Positions 42,862-51,772 of a DNA stretch of 64,000 nucleotides are shown here, piece by piece. Source of the stretch: Gloeobacter morelensis MG652769 (lineage in GTDB: Bacteria > Cyanobacteriota > Cyanobacteriia > Gloeobacterales > Gloeobacteraceae); assembly GCF_021018745.1 (NCBI RefSeq), contig NZ_CP063845.1:1488001-1552000 (forward strand). Direction: 5' to 3'. Position 1 is the stretch's first letter. Every line of letters starts with the position of its first letter. Both the position numbers and the translations under genes were made by a program. A model generated the notes under the pieces. The model was not told the origin of the DNA. It was given only the letters and a program-made list of their open reading frames with translations, and ran no database searches.

Positions 42862-44276
42862 CAGCCGGTCACCCGCAGGCGGGCGGCAGCAAAAACAGCC
42901 ACAGCGGCGGCCAGGACGATCCACAATCCCAGGCCCAAAAAACTCAAGCTCTGTTGGGCCAGCACCCAGCCCAGGGACGGGGTGGTGTACTGAAAGTCGG
43001 AAACCGAGCGATAGTCTGCAGCCGTAGCCCGGTAGCCGTCGTCTTTGTTGCGGGTCATCGCTTCGTTCATCGTCTTGATGAGCCCCCGACGATACTGCTC
43101 GGCGGCGGTGGCAAAGTGGCGGTGCTGGGCAAAGTCGGTGCCCGACAATCCCATCGAGAGCGAGCGCACCGCCAGTAGCGGCGCTATGAACCCGCCCAGT
43201 TGGTGCACGGCGTTCTGCTCTTCGAAGCGCTGCCACAGTTCACCGAAGCGGCGGTCGTAGACCCGGTAGCCGTACTCTTCGCCCTCCTGCAGGGCGATAC
43301 CCGCAAAATTGACGGGCAAATCTTCAATCCGGCGGACAGCGTACTGCTGGAGTACGCGCTTTTCGAGGGCGGCGCGGCGGGCATCCTGGCTGTTGTGGCT
43401 GTCGATGCCGCCCGCCAGATCGGTGGCGACCGCCTCGGCGAAGGTCAGGGCGGAAGGGAGCGGGTACAGCCCGCGGGCCAGGTCGGTGACCAGGCGCGGA
43501 GCGACCAGACCCTGCACGATCCAAAAGCCCAAAAGCGCCACCAGCGCCAGCCTGGCCGATTTGGCCCAGGCGGAGGCCGCGAGGCAGACCCCCACAAACA
43601 GCAAGTAGTACCCCAGGTAGGCGGCACTCAACAGCGCCAACCGGGGCAGGCTGGCTGCGAGTCCCCCCGGACCGGCGGCCAGAGCCAGGGCACCGACCCC
43701 CAGGATCGTGGCAGGCACCAGTAACAGGCCAAGGGCCACGAGCATGCCGAGGGCTTTGCCCAGGGCGAGCGTCGGCGCAGGAACCCCAAGGCTCAACAGT
43801 TGCCGCAACGTTCCCTGCTCGCGCTCACCGGCAAACGCCCCGAACCCGAGCAGAATAATCACCAGCGGCAGCAGCAGTTGCAACACCGTGGCGGCGGTCA
43901 ACTCACCAAAGCGCTGCACCGCCGTCGCATCCTGGGCGGGGCGGTAGCGAAAATCGTTTTGTTTGTGCGCTTCGAGCCACACCGCCACTCCCACATAGTC
44001 GTCCACCCCCTGATCGACAAACGACAGCGGCAATTTGGGCTTGAAGGCGTAGACCCCGTAGTGGGCGGCGGAGTGGGGATTTTTGGGCTCCTGGGCGAGC
44101 CACTGCGCTCGGGTGGTGCGCTGGGCGGCTGCGTGCTGGGCGCTCACGTCGCTGTAGTGCTTCCAGCCCATCAACAGCGAGACCACAAGCAGCCCCAGTA
44201 CGACGACCGCCCCGGCCCGGAAGCGTCCGTCGCGCACCATCTCCAGGTACTCTTTGCGGGCAATGCGCCAGATCAC
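42861..44276 (-). CDS. ABC-2 type permease, DUF3526-like (first of pair)
   Basis: This 471-residue permease starts MIWRIARKEYLEMVRDGRFR, the typical N-terminus of this class, with a large extracytoplasmic loop (about residues 45-120) and the coupling motif FAGEREQGTLRQLLSLGVP. Five further helices follow, and a second loop (about residues 285-440). The family DUF3526 is often encoded near TonB-dependent receptors in other bacteria, as here. The start overlaps the ATPase stop by 4 bases (ATGA). Confidence 0.8.
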   Translation of the reverse strand: MIWRIARKEYLEMVRDGRFRAGAVVVLGLLVVSLLMGWKHYSDVSAQHAAAQRTTRAQWLAQEPKNPHSAAHYGVYAFKPKLPLSFVDQGVDDYVGVAVWLEAHKQNDFRYRPAQDATAVQRFGELTAATVLQLLLPLVIILLGFGAFAGEREQGTLRQLLSLGVPAPTLALGKALGMLVALGLLLVPATILGVGALALAAGPGGLAASLPRLALLSAAYLGYYLLFVGVCLAASAWAKSARLALVALLGFWIVQGLVAPRLVTDLARGLYPLPSALTFAEAVATDLAGGIDSHNSQDARRAALEKRVLQQYAVRRIEDLPVNFAGIALQEGEEYGYRVYDRRFGELWQRFEEQNAVHQLGGFIAPLLAVRSLSMGLSGTDFAQHRHFATAAEQYRRGLIKTMNEAMTRNKDDGYRATAADYRSVSDFQYTTPSLGWVLAQQSLSFLGLGLWIVLAAAVAVFAAARLRVTG

Positions 44277-45016
44277 CGCCGCACCTCCCGCACCCCGCCA
44301 CCTGCCGCAGCGACCGCCATACTCTCCAGATACAGCCGCTCCAGTTGCTCGTAGCCGAGGTCTTCGGTACGGGCGGTCGCCACCAGCCGACCGGCATTCA
44401 TGATTCCGACGCGCGTCCCCGCTTCTTTGGCCCGAAACAGGTCGTGGGTGGCCATCAGCACCGCCACCCCCTGCCGGCTCAGTCGCCCCAGCAACTCCGA
44501 AAACTCGTTGCTCGCCTTTGGATCGAGACCCGAAGTCGGCTCGTCCAACAGAAGCGCCTCGGCCTTTTTGGCGATGGCGATGGCGATACCGACTTTTTGG
44601 CGCATGCCCTTCGAGTAGGTGCCCACCCGCCGCCCGGCCGACTCCGCCGGTAACCCGACTTGCTCGAAAAAAGCCAGTAGCTCCGGGCGCGTATAGCGAT
44701 CCTGACCTGCCAGAGCGCTGAAATATTCGAGATTTTCCAGACCGCTCAGGTTGCGGTAGAGCATCACCTGCTCGGGAATGTAGGCCACAAAGCGCTTGGT
44801 CTCAAGCGGGTGGCGCTGCACATCAAGACTTTTGATTCGAGCCGTGCCGGCGCTCGGCGCAATGAAGCCCAAAAACAGGCTGATGGTCGTCGTCTTGCCG
44901 GCACCATTGGGTCCGAGCAGACAAAAGACTTCGCCCGCCTCGATGCGCAGGTTGAGTCTATCGAGGGACGGGACGGCCGTGCCGTAGTTCTTGGTCAAGT
45001 CGACGGCTTCGAGCAT
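44273..45016 (-). CDS. ABC transporter ATP-binding protein (ABC-2 export type)
   Basis: This 247-residue ATPase has Walker A LLGPNGAGKTTTI, the Q-loop, signature YSKGMRQKVGIA (usual LSGGQ reads YSKGM), Walker B ALLLDEPTSGLDPKA and the switch histidine in LMATHDLFRA. The YSKGMRQ signature is typical of ABC-2 exporters such as NosF-like and GldA-like proteins. The ATG at 45016 starts directly at MLEAVDLTKNYG. It heads a three-gene operon with overlapping stops and starts, divergent from the TonB receptor. Confidence 0.9.
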   Translation of the reverse strand: MLEAVDLTKNYGTAVPSLDRLNLRIEAGEVFCLLGPNGAGKTTTISLFLGFIAPSAGTARIKSLDVQRHPLETKRFVAYIPEQVMLYRNLSGLENLEYFSALAGQDRYTRPELLAFFEQVGLPAESAGRRVGTYSKGMRQKVGIAIAIAKKAEALLLDEPTSGLDPKASNEFSELLGRLSRQGVAVLMATHDLFRAKEAGTRVGIMNAGRLVATARTEDLGYEQLERLYLESMAVAAAGGGVREVRR

Positions 45017-45064
45017 GGAGGCTCCCCTGGACAACGGTTGTCGTGATTTGCTTGCAATCTACTC

Positions 45065-45083
45065 AAGAACGAGAATCGTTGTC
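45065..45083. promoter_or_regulatory. Fur-box-like site between ABC operon and TonB receptor
   Basis: The 13-base core GAGAATCGTTGTC (45071-45083) matches 10 of 13 positions of the Fur consensus half GATAATCATTATC, and the 6 bases before it match partly. It lies between the divergent ATPase and receptor genes, about 50 bases upstream of the ATPase start and 185 bases upstream of the receptor start, where a Fur repressor could act on one or both. Confidence 0.45.
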
Positions 45084-45268
45084 AAAGAACCGGATGGTTT
45101 TGGCGGGTGCGGCCGACTTTTTCAAAAAACGTCCTGCTGTGCAAAAGTCACAGGCTCAACAAGACTAAGCCTCTGCGCGCAAAAAGTCTGTCCCCCGGGG
45201 GGGTATATCCCCAAAGGAGGGGGAAGGGGCACAATCTCCGTGGGCACATTAGAAAAGTTTTAAATTCT

Positions 45269-47338
45269 ATGTCGGTACGCATTCGAACAAAGATTGGTAC
45301 ATACGCATTATTTATGCTGGCGGGCTTGCCGCTTGTCGGTGGGCTGGCGTCCGCCCAGGTCATTCCTACGCGCGACAGCCTTGCCAGACCTTCCCAGGCG
45401 GCCCGCGACCTGCTTGCCGCTCCGACCGTAGGGCCCATCGCCCAGGTACCCTCGACTCCCCAACCGGACGCCGCCGATCCGGACGGGGCAACCACTCTGG
45501 ATGAAACCGTGGTGGAGGGGATGCTCTCCCCCAGGCGATCGACGCCAGTGTTCACGATCACCAAAGAGGACATTCAAAAAAAGGCGGCGGTGAACCTGGC
45601 GGACGCGCTGCGGGGGGTGCCGGGTTTTGCCATCAACGACGCCGGGCGCGGTGCGGATTTTCACAACGGCTCGTACTACCGGGGGGCGACGGTCAACCAG
45701 TCGGCGCTGCTCATCAACGGCCGCCAGATCAAAACCGGCCTCAACTCCAACCACGGCGCCACCGACTACAACAGCATCCCGGTGGAAGGGATCAAGCGCA
45801 TCGAACTACTCGGTCCCGGTGCCGGCACAACCCTCTACGGTTCGGATGTGATCGGCGGCGTCATCAACATCATCACCGAGGAGGGACCGGCAGTCCCCAC
45901 GTTTTCCGGCAGCGCCGAGTACGGCTCCTACGGCGAATCGATCTACCGCACCTCCTACGGCGGTACCAGCGAACGGCTCAAGTACAACTTCGGCTACCAG
46001 AGCTACGGGGCCACCAACAACTTTCCGGTGCCGGTGGGTTCGACCAACCGGGGAGAGGATGGGCGGCTGATGAACGCCGACATGTACACCGCGAGCTACC
46101 AGGGCAGTGCCACCTATACCTTTGATCGGCGCAACAACCTGACGTTTGATTTATTTAAGAACCTGAGCCGCAAGGGCCTGATTATCGGCAACTCCAAAGA
46201 CCGGCTCGATCGCGACGGCCTCAACGTCGGCCTGACCTGGCGGACACTGCTGGGAGAAGGCGACGACTCGGTACTGGTCACCACCCTGGGATACGTGGAC
46301 GATTTTTTCAGCACCTACGGCCCGGTCCAGACCGACTACTTCAAGGCCGTGCAATTGGCCTCCAAGTTCTACCAGGCCCGCATCGACCACACCTGGCGCA
46401 CCAGCCCCGGCAACACGCTGCGCTGGGGGGTGGACACCAAGCACAACACGCTGCTCAGCACCCAGAACAACACCAGCCCCGACCCGATCTTTTTTGGGCT
46501 GGGCGGCACCACCGACACGGCGATCACCAACACCGGCATCTTCGCCCTCGACAGCTGGCAGATCGTCGACGGGGTGCAGCTGGATCTGGGACTGCGCCAA
46601 ACTTTCGACAGCAAATTCGGCAGCTACCTCAACCCGAGCGCCGGCTTGCGCTGGCAGATTATTCCGGAGGTGGCTCTGCGCGCCAGTTATGCTTCGGTGC
46701 AGCGCAACCCCGGGCCGGACTTTCTGTTCGTGGAGGACGCGGCGGAAGGATTTTTGCCCAATCCCGACTTGAAGCCGGAGCGCGGATCGGTCTACAACGC
46801 CGGTTTTGACCTGCGCTTCGCCGACAATCTCCGGGGCGAGCTCACCTACTTCGGCAGCCTCATCCAGGATCGCATCGGCAACGGACCGCTGCCGGCCGAC
46901 CCCACCCTCACCCAGCGCACCAACATCGGCGCGGTCGGCACCAACGGCATCGAGGCGGGGATCAAATGGCAGATCGATCCGCAGTGGTCGAGCTATCTGA
47001 GCTACACCTACACCAAGATCAAAATCGAGGAGGGCCGCTCCCTGGGCCTGTTGCGTTTTTTGCCCGAGTCGGTGGGGCAGGTGGGCGTGGGCTACGACAA
47101 CCAGGGCCTGCAGGTGAACGTGTTCGTCAACTACAACAGCGGTGCAGCCCGCACCAATGCGCTGGCCTCCTACACCACCCCCTTCGCCACGATCGACCTG
47201 CGCGCCGCCATCCCGATCAACCGGGCTTTGGCGCTGACGGTCTACCTGGCCAACCTGGCGGACGTGCAGTACGAGCGGGTCAACACGTTCTATTCGCCCG
47301 GCCTGACCTATCGTGTCGGTCTGCAGACCAGCTTTTAG
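45269..47338 (+). CDS. TonB-dependent outer-membrane receptor
   Basis: This 689-residue protein is an outer-membrane receptor. The signal peptide (TKIGTYALFMLAGLPLVGG, cleavage near ASA-Q) is followed by a 50-residue linker, a plug domain (about residues 90-205: PVFTITKEDIQKKAAVNLAD, SALLINGRQIKTGL, IKRIELLGPGAGTTLYG, GGVINIITEE), and a 22-strand barrel ending in a C-terminal phenylalanine (LQTSF). A TonB box is not clearly visible. The ATG at 45269 directly precedes the signal peptide; the open frame upstream is not supported. The ligand (ferric siderophore, heme, cobalamin or other) cannot be assigned, but the Fur-like site favours iron. Confidence 0.9.
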   Translation: MSVRIRTKIGTYALFMLAGLPLVGGLASAQVIPTRDSLARPSQAARDLLAAPTVGPIAQVPSTPQPDAADPDGATTLDETVVEGMLSPRRSTPVFTITKEDIQKKAAVNLADALRGVPGFAINDAGRGADFHNGSYYRGATVNQSALLINGRQIKTGLNSNHGATDYNSIPVEGIKRIELLGPGAGTTLYGSDVIGGVINIITEEGPAVPTFSGSAEYGSYGESIYRTSYGGTSERLKYNFGYQSYGATNNFPVPVGSTNRGEDGRLMNADMYTASYQGSATYTFDRRNNLTFDLFKNLSRKGLIIGNSKDRLDRDGLNVGLTWRTLLGEGDDSVLVTTLGYVDDFFSTYGPVQTDYFKAVQLASKFYQARIDHTWRTSPGNTLRWGVDTKHNTLLSTQNNTSPDPIFFGLGGTTDTAITNTGIFALDSWQIVDGVQLDLGLRQTFDSKFGSYLNPSAGLRWQIIPEVALRASYASVQRNPGPDFLFVEDAAEGFLPNPDLKPERGSVYNAGFDLRFADNLRGELTYFGSLIQDRIGNGPLPADPTLTQRTNIGAVGTNGIEAGIKWQIDPQWSSYLSYTYTKIKIEEGRSLGLLRFLPESVGQVGVGYDNQGLQVNVFVNYNSGAARTNALASYTTPFATIDLRAAIPINRALALTVYLANLADVQYERVNTFYSPGLTYRVGLQTSF

Positions 47339-47550
47339 CACCTGACTGGAAACCGAAGGGCGCATATTCGACAACGAGAGCGCGGGCGATCATATGTTGA
47401 GCGACAGGCTCAGCAATCTCACAAACGACTCGGGGAACACCGGGTTTACGGCGTGCTCCGCTTGAAATTTGCCCATGACGGCAACGGATACGATTCCTAC
47501 TTGAGCGGTTCCTCGGACACCGCCTTCAGCAAGCACTCGCCGCTTTGGCG
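47339..47550. other. Intergenic region between convergent genes
   Basis: This 212-base gap separates the TonB receptor from nadK. No gene or clear terminator is seen; a weak resemblance on the minus strand to a hydrolase C-terminus was not strong enough to call. Confidence 0.4.
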
Positions 47551-48480
47551 TCAAGGCAGTTCGACTGAGAGGGGTTTGGCGATGTGCGGCAGGCCCCAGC
47601 CGAGTTTCTCGCGCAGCAGCGCGAAAAATTCGGGCGGCTGCAGACGAATCAGCCGGGTGCGGTAGCGGGCGCGGCGGATGCGTACCTGATCGCCCGGCCA
47701 GATGTAACAGCCGGAGTTGCCGTCGAGCGAAAGAATCAGGTGCTGGTGGTTGGTGGGAGGATGGACCACCAGCGATTCGGTGTCGGCAAAGACCAGCCCC
47801 CGCGCCGCGAGCGAGTGGGGACAGATGGGGATGAGCTGCAGTACCTGCACATCCGGGGTGATCACCGGCCCCCCGGCGGCGAGGGCGTAGGCGGTCGAAC
47901 CGGTGGGGGTGGCGACGATCACCCCGTCGGCGGCAATATCGACGATGTTGTGGCGGCCGATGGCCACCTCGAAGTGGCAAATTCCCGAGAGCGGTTCTTT
48001 GTGCAGCACCGCCTCGTTGAGGGCAAGCGCCTCCCAGATGAGCCGCTCGTCGCGAAAGACGCGCACCTCGATCATCGAACGGTCTTCGAGGGCGTACTGG
48101 CCGGCAAGCAGCGTATCGATGGCCGGGTGGATTTGATTGAGGTAACCCTCGGTGAGAAAGCCCATGTGACCCGTATTGATGGTCAGCAAGGGAATGTCGA
48201 AGGGGGCTACCTGGCGGGCGGCGGCCAGCACCGTGCCGTCGCCCCCCAGCACGATGGCGAAGGGCATCGCCTCGTCGAAACCCTCGGCCGCGAGCCGGTC
48301 GATGGGGGTATGGCAGACAGGGCTGTCCGGGCGCGGGAAACCCAGGATGCCTCCCCAGCCGGTGGTCTGATAGACGCGGTAGCCCGCGTCCTGGAATTTT
48401 TCGGTCAACTCGGCCGCCGCTCGGGCGGCGGCCGGTTTGATGTCGTTGAAGATGATCCCGGCTTTGGGGAGGGCCATCAT
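47551..48480 (-). CDS. nadK: NAD kinase
   Basis: This 309-residue enzyme phosphorylates NAD to NADP. The catalytic [15 protein letters not shown] is visible with the aspartate, then [22 protein letters not shown] and [15 protein letters not shown], all conserved NadK blocks. The start [16 protein letters not shown] at 48480 (or the second ATG at 48477) gives the normal length; an upstream frame overlaps lipA and is rejected. The start lies one base after the lipA stop, so the two are cotranscribed. Cyanobacteria usually have two NAD kinases; which one this is cannot be told. Confidence 0.9.
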   Translation of the reverse strand: MMALPKAGIIFNDIKPAAARAAAELTEKFQDAGYRVYQTTGWGGILGFPRPDSPVCHTPIDRLAAEGFDEAMPFAIVLGGDGTVLAAARQVAPFDIPLLTINTGHMGFLTEGYLNQIHPAIDTLLAGQYALEDRSMIEVRVFRDERLIWEALALNEAVLHKEPLSGICHFEVAIGRHNIVDIAADGVIVATPTGSTAYALAAGGPVITPDVQVLQLIPICPHSLAARGLVFADTESLVVHPPTNHQHLILSLDGNSGCYIWPGDQVRIRRARYRTRLIRLQPPEFFALLREKLGWGLPHIAKPLSVELP

Positions 48481-48481
48481 G

Positions 48482-49342
48482 CTATTCAGGCTCGCCGGCG
48501 TGGTAGGAACTGCGCACCAGCGGTCCGGAGCGCACGTGGGCAAAGCCCAAATCGCGGGCGACGGCGCCCAGTTCGGCAAATTCGGCCGGGGTCCAGTACT
48601 TGTGCACCGGCAGGTGGTCTTTAGAAGGCTGCAGGTACTGGCCGAGGGTGACCCGGTCGCAACCCACCTTGCGCAGATCGAGCAATGTCTCGATCACTTC
48701 TTCGCGCGTCTCGCCGTGGCCCAGCATCAGCCCCGACTTGGTGAAAATTTTGGCATCCAGACGCTTGACGGCGGCAAGGACCGCCAGACTGCGCGCGTAG
48801 GTAGCGGCGCGGCGGGCGTAGCTTTGCAGGCGCCGCACCGTCTCGATGTTGTGATTAAAGCAGACGGGCCGCGCGGCGACCACGGCGGCGATACACGCCT
48901 CTTCGCCGCGAAAATCCGGGGTGAGTACTTCGATCTCAGTCTCGGGGTTGCGCGCGCGGATCGATTCCATCGTGCGCACAAACCAGCCCGCACCCTGATC
49001 CGGCAGATCGTCGCGGGCCACCGAAGTGAGCACCACGTACTTGAGTGCTAACAGCACCACCGACTCGGCGACTTTTTCAGGCTCCTGCGGGTCGAGGGGA
49101 AGAGCCTTGCCACCGGCAACCTGGCAGAAGCCGCAGGCGCGGGTGCACACCGGTCCCATCAACAAAAACGTCGCGGTCTTCTGGGCGTAGCACTCCGCCC
49201 GGTTCGGGCAGCGCCCCTCCTCGCAGATGGTGTGCAGCGAGCGCTGCTTGACGATCTTCTCGACCGTCGAGACTTGCGAGGCGGTGCCGATGGTGCGGCG
49301 CACCCACTCGGGCAGGCGGGAGCTAGCGGTCTGGTGGGACAT
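48482..49342 (-). CDS. lipA: Lipoyl synthase
   Basis: This 286-residue radical SAM enzyme inserts two sulfurs into octanoyl chains to form lipoate. The auxiliary cluster motif [13 protein letters not shown] and the radical SAM motif CTRACGFCQ are present, and RSSYHAGE near the end carries the conserved serine that ligates the auxiliary cluster. The ATG at 49342 was chosen because it starts the family length; an ATG 57 bases upstream is rejected. Lipoate is needed by GcvH, whose gene lies 2 kb away. The next gene, nadK, begins one base after its stop. Confidence 0.95.
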   Translation of the reverse strand: MSHQTASSRLPEWVRRTIGTASQVSTVEKIVKQRSLHTICEEGRCPNRAECYAQKTATFLLMGPVCTRACGFCQVAGGKALPLDPQEPEKVAESVVLLALKYVVLTSVARDDLPDQGAGWFVRTMESIRARNPETEIEVLTPDFRGEEACIAAVVAARPVCFNHNIETVRRLQSYARRAATYARSLAVLAAVKRLDAKIFTKSGLMLGHGETREEVIETLLDLRKVGCDRVTLGQYLQPSKDHLPVHKYWTPAEFAELGAVARDLGFAHVRSGPLVRSSYHAGEPE

Positions 49343-49553
49343 GGCGAGCACGGACGGATCGCCTTTCAGGATACCTTGACACTCGCCAAAGGGTCTCAAG
49401 CCCTCTCGTCAAACACACATCAGGATCGAATCCGTTCGCGACGCTTCCGTTCGCAACGGTTGGGGCGGGCCTATCGGGTGCAAAGCTTATCAACAAATCC
49501 GAGTTCCGGGGAACAAGCTGCGATGTTTTTGAACCGCCCTACCGGCCGCACGA

Positions 49554-49584
49554 TTGATTAACCAGACAGTTTCGCAAATATTCT
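49554..49584 (+). promoter_or_regulatory. Possible promoter of the small RNA
   Basis: TTGATT (49554-49559) and TATTCT (49579-49584) form -35 and -10-like hexamers with a 19-base spacer, a little long. A start near 49591 would give a transcript ending at the strong terminator at 49776. Confidence 0.3.
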
Positions 49585-49590
49585 TCCCGT

Positions 49591-49776
49591 AGCAAGCCAA
49601 CCGTGTCACCGGGTCGGCACAGCCCTCAAAGCCTGCTGGGGAGAGGGCGTTGCCGTGTTGCAGGTTAATATTTGTTGAAAGCTGTTTTCGGAATAGAGGC
49701 CACGTGGTAGCGTCGTAGCTAACGAAGGTGTTGCTTCAGGGCCAGTTCTCTCAACCCCCTACACTGGCCCCTTTTT
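49591..49776 (+). ncRNA. Candidate small structured RNA (about 186 nt)
   Basis: Between divergent neighbours lies a stretch with no credible reading frame but with a promoter-like element, a terminator and base pairing between. AGCAA at the 5' end pairs with TTGCT at 49731-49735. CGGCA and TGCCG enclose a GCCCTC/GAGGGC hairpin at 49622-49648. The length and rod-like closing stem resemble 6S RNA, which is about 185 nt in cyanobacteria. I could not recognise 6S-specific sequence, and in other cyanobacteria the gene lies next to purK, which is not here. The identity is therefore open. Confidence 0.4.
49739..49776 (+). terminator. Rho-independent terminator of the small RNA
   Basis: GGGCCAG (49739-49745) pairs with CTGGCCC (49764-49770), and C followed by TTTTT (49772-49776) ends it. 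The loop is 18 bases. There is no annotated gene upstream on this strand within 1 kb, so the terminator marks the end of an untranslated RNA. Confidence 0.75.
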
Positions 49777-49809
49777 ATTGGCATTTTCACCGACGCATAC
49801 GTGGGTGTC

Positions 49810-49847
49810 GACCCTACCGCCGCAAGAAACGTTCCGGCGGTAGGGTC
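49810..49847. repeat. Long perfect inverted repeat across a gene end
   Basis: GACCCTACCGCCG (49810-49822) and CGGCGGTAGGGTC (49835-49847) form a perfect 13-bp stem with a 12-base loop. It covers the stop codon of the minus-strand gene, so the stop is inside the hairpin. No T-run follows on either strand, so a terminator is less likely than an RNA-stabilising or protein-binding structure. Confidence 0.65.
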
Positions 49848-50149
49848 AACACTTTGGAGATGAACTGGATCCAGATGGCCGCAGCGACGGCGCTGCCGAC
49901 GGCGAAGGCGAACGGGTAGGTGATCGAGCCTGGGACACTGAAGATCAGCGGCAGACTGCCGATACCGGTGGCGGCGGCGACCAGTAGGCCGATATAGGGC
50001 AAAAGCAGCAACCGGGCGTCGCGCCTGAACACCGGTTGGGCGAGCAGGCCAAGCAGGGTGCGGCGCAGCGCCAGGCCGCAGCTCAAGGAGGCCAGAGCCG
50101 CCGCCAAGATCAAAAACAGCGGGCCGGGATCGATGGCGGACTCGGGCAC
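49814..50149 (-). CDS. Small hypothetical membrane protein
   Basis: A predicted 111-residue protein with three membrane helices: LFLILAAALASLSCGLALRR, LLPYIGLLVAAATGIGSLPL and FAFAVGSAVAAAIWIQFI. The C-terminal tail is basic. I recognise no family. It is divergent from gcvT, and its stop lies in a strong hairpin. Confidence 0.55.
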   Translation of the reverse strand: MPESAIDPGPLFLILAAALASLSCGLALRRTLLGLLAQPVFRRDARLLLLPYIGLLVAAATGIGSLPLIFSVPGSITYPFAFAVGSAVAAAIWIQFISKVLTLPPERFLRR

Positions 50150-50260
50150 AGCGCAGCAGCCTCGCGGCAGTGATAAACAGAAGCCAGTGTACCAGCAGCC
50201 GTACTCGCGCCCGAGTCCTCCCGCGTACTAGGATGCATGGTGGCCCGTAGCCTGGGTTTG

Positions 50261-51340
50261 ATGAGCGACCTCAAGCGCACCCCTCTTTACGCGCAGCACC
50301 TGCAGCTTGGTGCGCGCCTCGTTCCTTTTGGCGGCTGGGAGATGCCCCTGCAGTACAGCACCCTCACCGGCGAACACCGGGCCGTGCGCACCGGCGCGGG
50401 TCTTTTTGACATCTCCCACATGGGCAAGTACACCCTCTCGGGGCCGGACGTGCTGGCCCAGATCCAGCGGCTGGTGCCCTCGGATCTGGCTCGATTGCAA
50501 CCCGGCCAGGCCCAGTACACCGTCCTGCTCAATGAGCAAGCCGGGATCATCGACGATGTCATCTTTTACTGCCGCAGCCCAGAGCATTGGGTGGTGATCG
50601 TCAACGGCGCCACCAACGACAAAGACCGCCGCTGGCTCGCAGAACACCTGCAGGGCGTTCACTTCGACGACCTGACCGGCACCCACACGCTGCTGGCGCT
50701 GCAGGGACCGGCGGCGGCCAAGGCGCTGCAGCCGCTGGTGGACTTCGACCTTGCCCGGCTGGGCCGCTTTGAGCATGCCCAGATCTCGCTGGCGGGCCAA
50801 CCGGCTTTTCTGGCCAGGACCGGCTATACCGGTGAGGACGGCTTTGAGATTATGAGCCCCCAGCCCGCAGGCATCGCGCTGTGGCAATCGCTCACAGCAG
50901 CTGGCGTACCGCCCTGCGGCCTCGGTGCCCGCGATACCCTGCGCCTCGAGGCGGCGATGCACCTGTACGGTCAGGACATGGATGAATCGACCACGCCGCT
51001 CGAAGCGTCTCTGGGCTGGGTGGTCGATTGGGACAAGCCCGATTACCTCGGCCGGGAGATTTTGCTGGCCCAAAAGGCCCACGGCACCGAGCGGCGGCTG
51101 GTCGGGCTCACCGTCGAAGGTCGGCAGATTGCCCGCCACGGCTACGGTCTTTTTGACGGCGAGCGGCAGGTAGGAGTCGTCACTAGCGGCACCCTCACCC
51201 CGACGGTGGGGCGGCCCATTGCGCTTGGCTACGTGAGCACACCGCTGGCCCGCATCGGTTCGACGCTCGAAGTCGACATTCGTGGTCGCCGGGCTCCAGC
51301 CACCGTCGTCAGGCGCCCCTTCTACCGCCGCGCGCTGTAA
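50261..51340 (+). CDS. gcvT: Glycine cleavage system T protein (aminomethyltransferase)
   Basis: This 359-residue folate enzyme transfers the methylene group from aminomethyl-lipoyl-GcvH to tetrahydrofolate, releasing ammonia. The family blocks [44 protein letters not shown] and [19 protein letters not shown] are present. The ATG at 50261 fits the family start; one 24 bases upstream is in frame. gcvH follows 37 bases after the stop. gcvP is not in the window. In photosynthetic cells the complex removes photorespiratory glycine. Confidence 0.95.
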   Translation: MSDLKRTPLYAQHLQLGARLVPFGGWEMPLQYSTLTGEHRAVRTGAGLFDISHMGKYTLSGPDVLAQIQRLVPSDLARLQPGQAQYTVLLNEQAGIIDDVIFYCRSPEHWVVIVNGATNDKDRRWLAEHLQGVHFDDLTGTHTLLALQGPAAAKALQPLVDFDLARLGRFEHAQISLAGQPAFLARTGYTGEDGFEIMSPQPAGIALWQSLTAAGVPPCGLGARDTLRLEAAMHLYGQDMDESTTPLEASLGWVVDWDKPDYLGREILLAQKAHGTERRLVGLTVEGRQIARHGYGLFDGERQVGVVTSGTLTPTVGRPIALGYVSTPLARIGSTLEVDIRGRRAPATVVRRPFYRRAL

Positions 51341-51377
51341 GATCCCTGTGTGACAAAAATGTAGAGGTAGGCGAACC

Positions 51378-51767
51378 ATGGCCCTGGAATATCCGGAGGA
51401 ACTGAAGTATCTCGACTCCCACGAGTACCTGCGCGTCGAGGGAGACACCGTGGTGGTGGGCGTCACGTCCTATGCCGTCGACCAACTCGGCGATATCGTC
51501 TTTGTCTCGCTTCCCGAGGAAGGAGATCGTATCAACCGCGGCGACAGCTTCGGTTCGATCGAATCGGTCAAGGCGGTCGAGGAACTGTACGCTCCGCTCT
51601 CCGGAACGGTTCTGTCGGTCAACACCGTCGCAGTCGAAGACCCGGCGCTTATCGGCAGCGATCCCTACGGCGACGGTTGGCTCATCAAGGTCCGCCTTGC
51701 GGATCCTGGCGACGAGTTGAGTGAAACGATGAGCGCCGAGGAATACCGCGAGCGCGTCGAAGGCTGA
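51378..51767 (+). CDS. gcvH: Glycine cleavage system H protein
   Basis: This 129-residue lipoyl carrier holds the aminomethyl intermediate between GcvP and GcvT. The lipoyl lysine is in SIESVKAVEELYAPLSG, preceded by VGVTSYAVDQLGDIVFVSLP; all typical. It lies 37 bases after gcvT, so they form an operon, and a lipoprotein gene begins 5 bases after its stop. LipA, needed for its modification, is encoded 2 kb upstream. Confidence 0.97.
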   Translation: MALEYPEELKYLDSHEYLRVEGDTVVVGVTSYAVDQLGDIVFVSLPEEGDRINRGDSFGSIESVKAVEELYAPLSGTVLSVNTVAVEDPALIGSDPYGDGWLIKVRLADPGDELSETMSAEEYRERVEG

Positions 51768-51772
51768 GCAAA

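Noticed and set aside
45017-45268. Possible cobalamin or other riboswitch in the TonB receptor leader
   Set aside because: The conserved B12-box and core sequences are absent; only a G-rich stretch is seen.
45107-45268. In-frame N-terminal extension of the TonB receptor
   Set aside because: It would place 54 basic residues before a normal signal peptide, and it lies in the regulatory region.
47390-47480. Minus-strand segment resembling the C-terminus of an alpha/beta hydrolase (GKFQAEH...PESFVRLL)
   Set aside because: Only about 25 residues, with no upstream continuation and no catalytic residues; chance similarity is as likely as a remnant.
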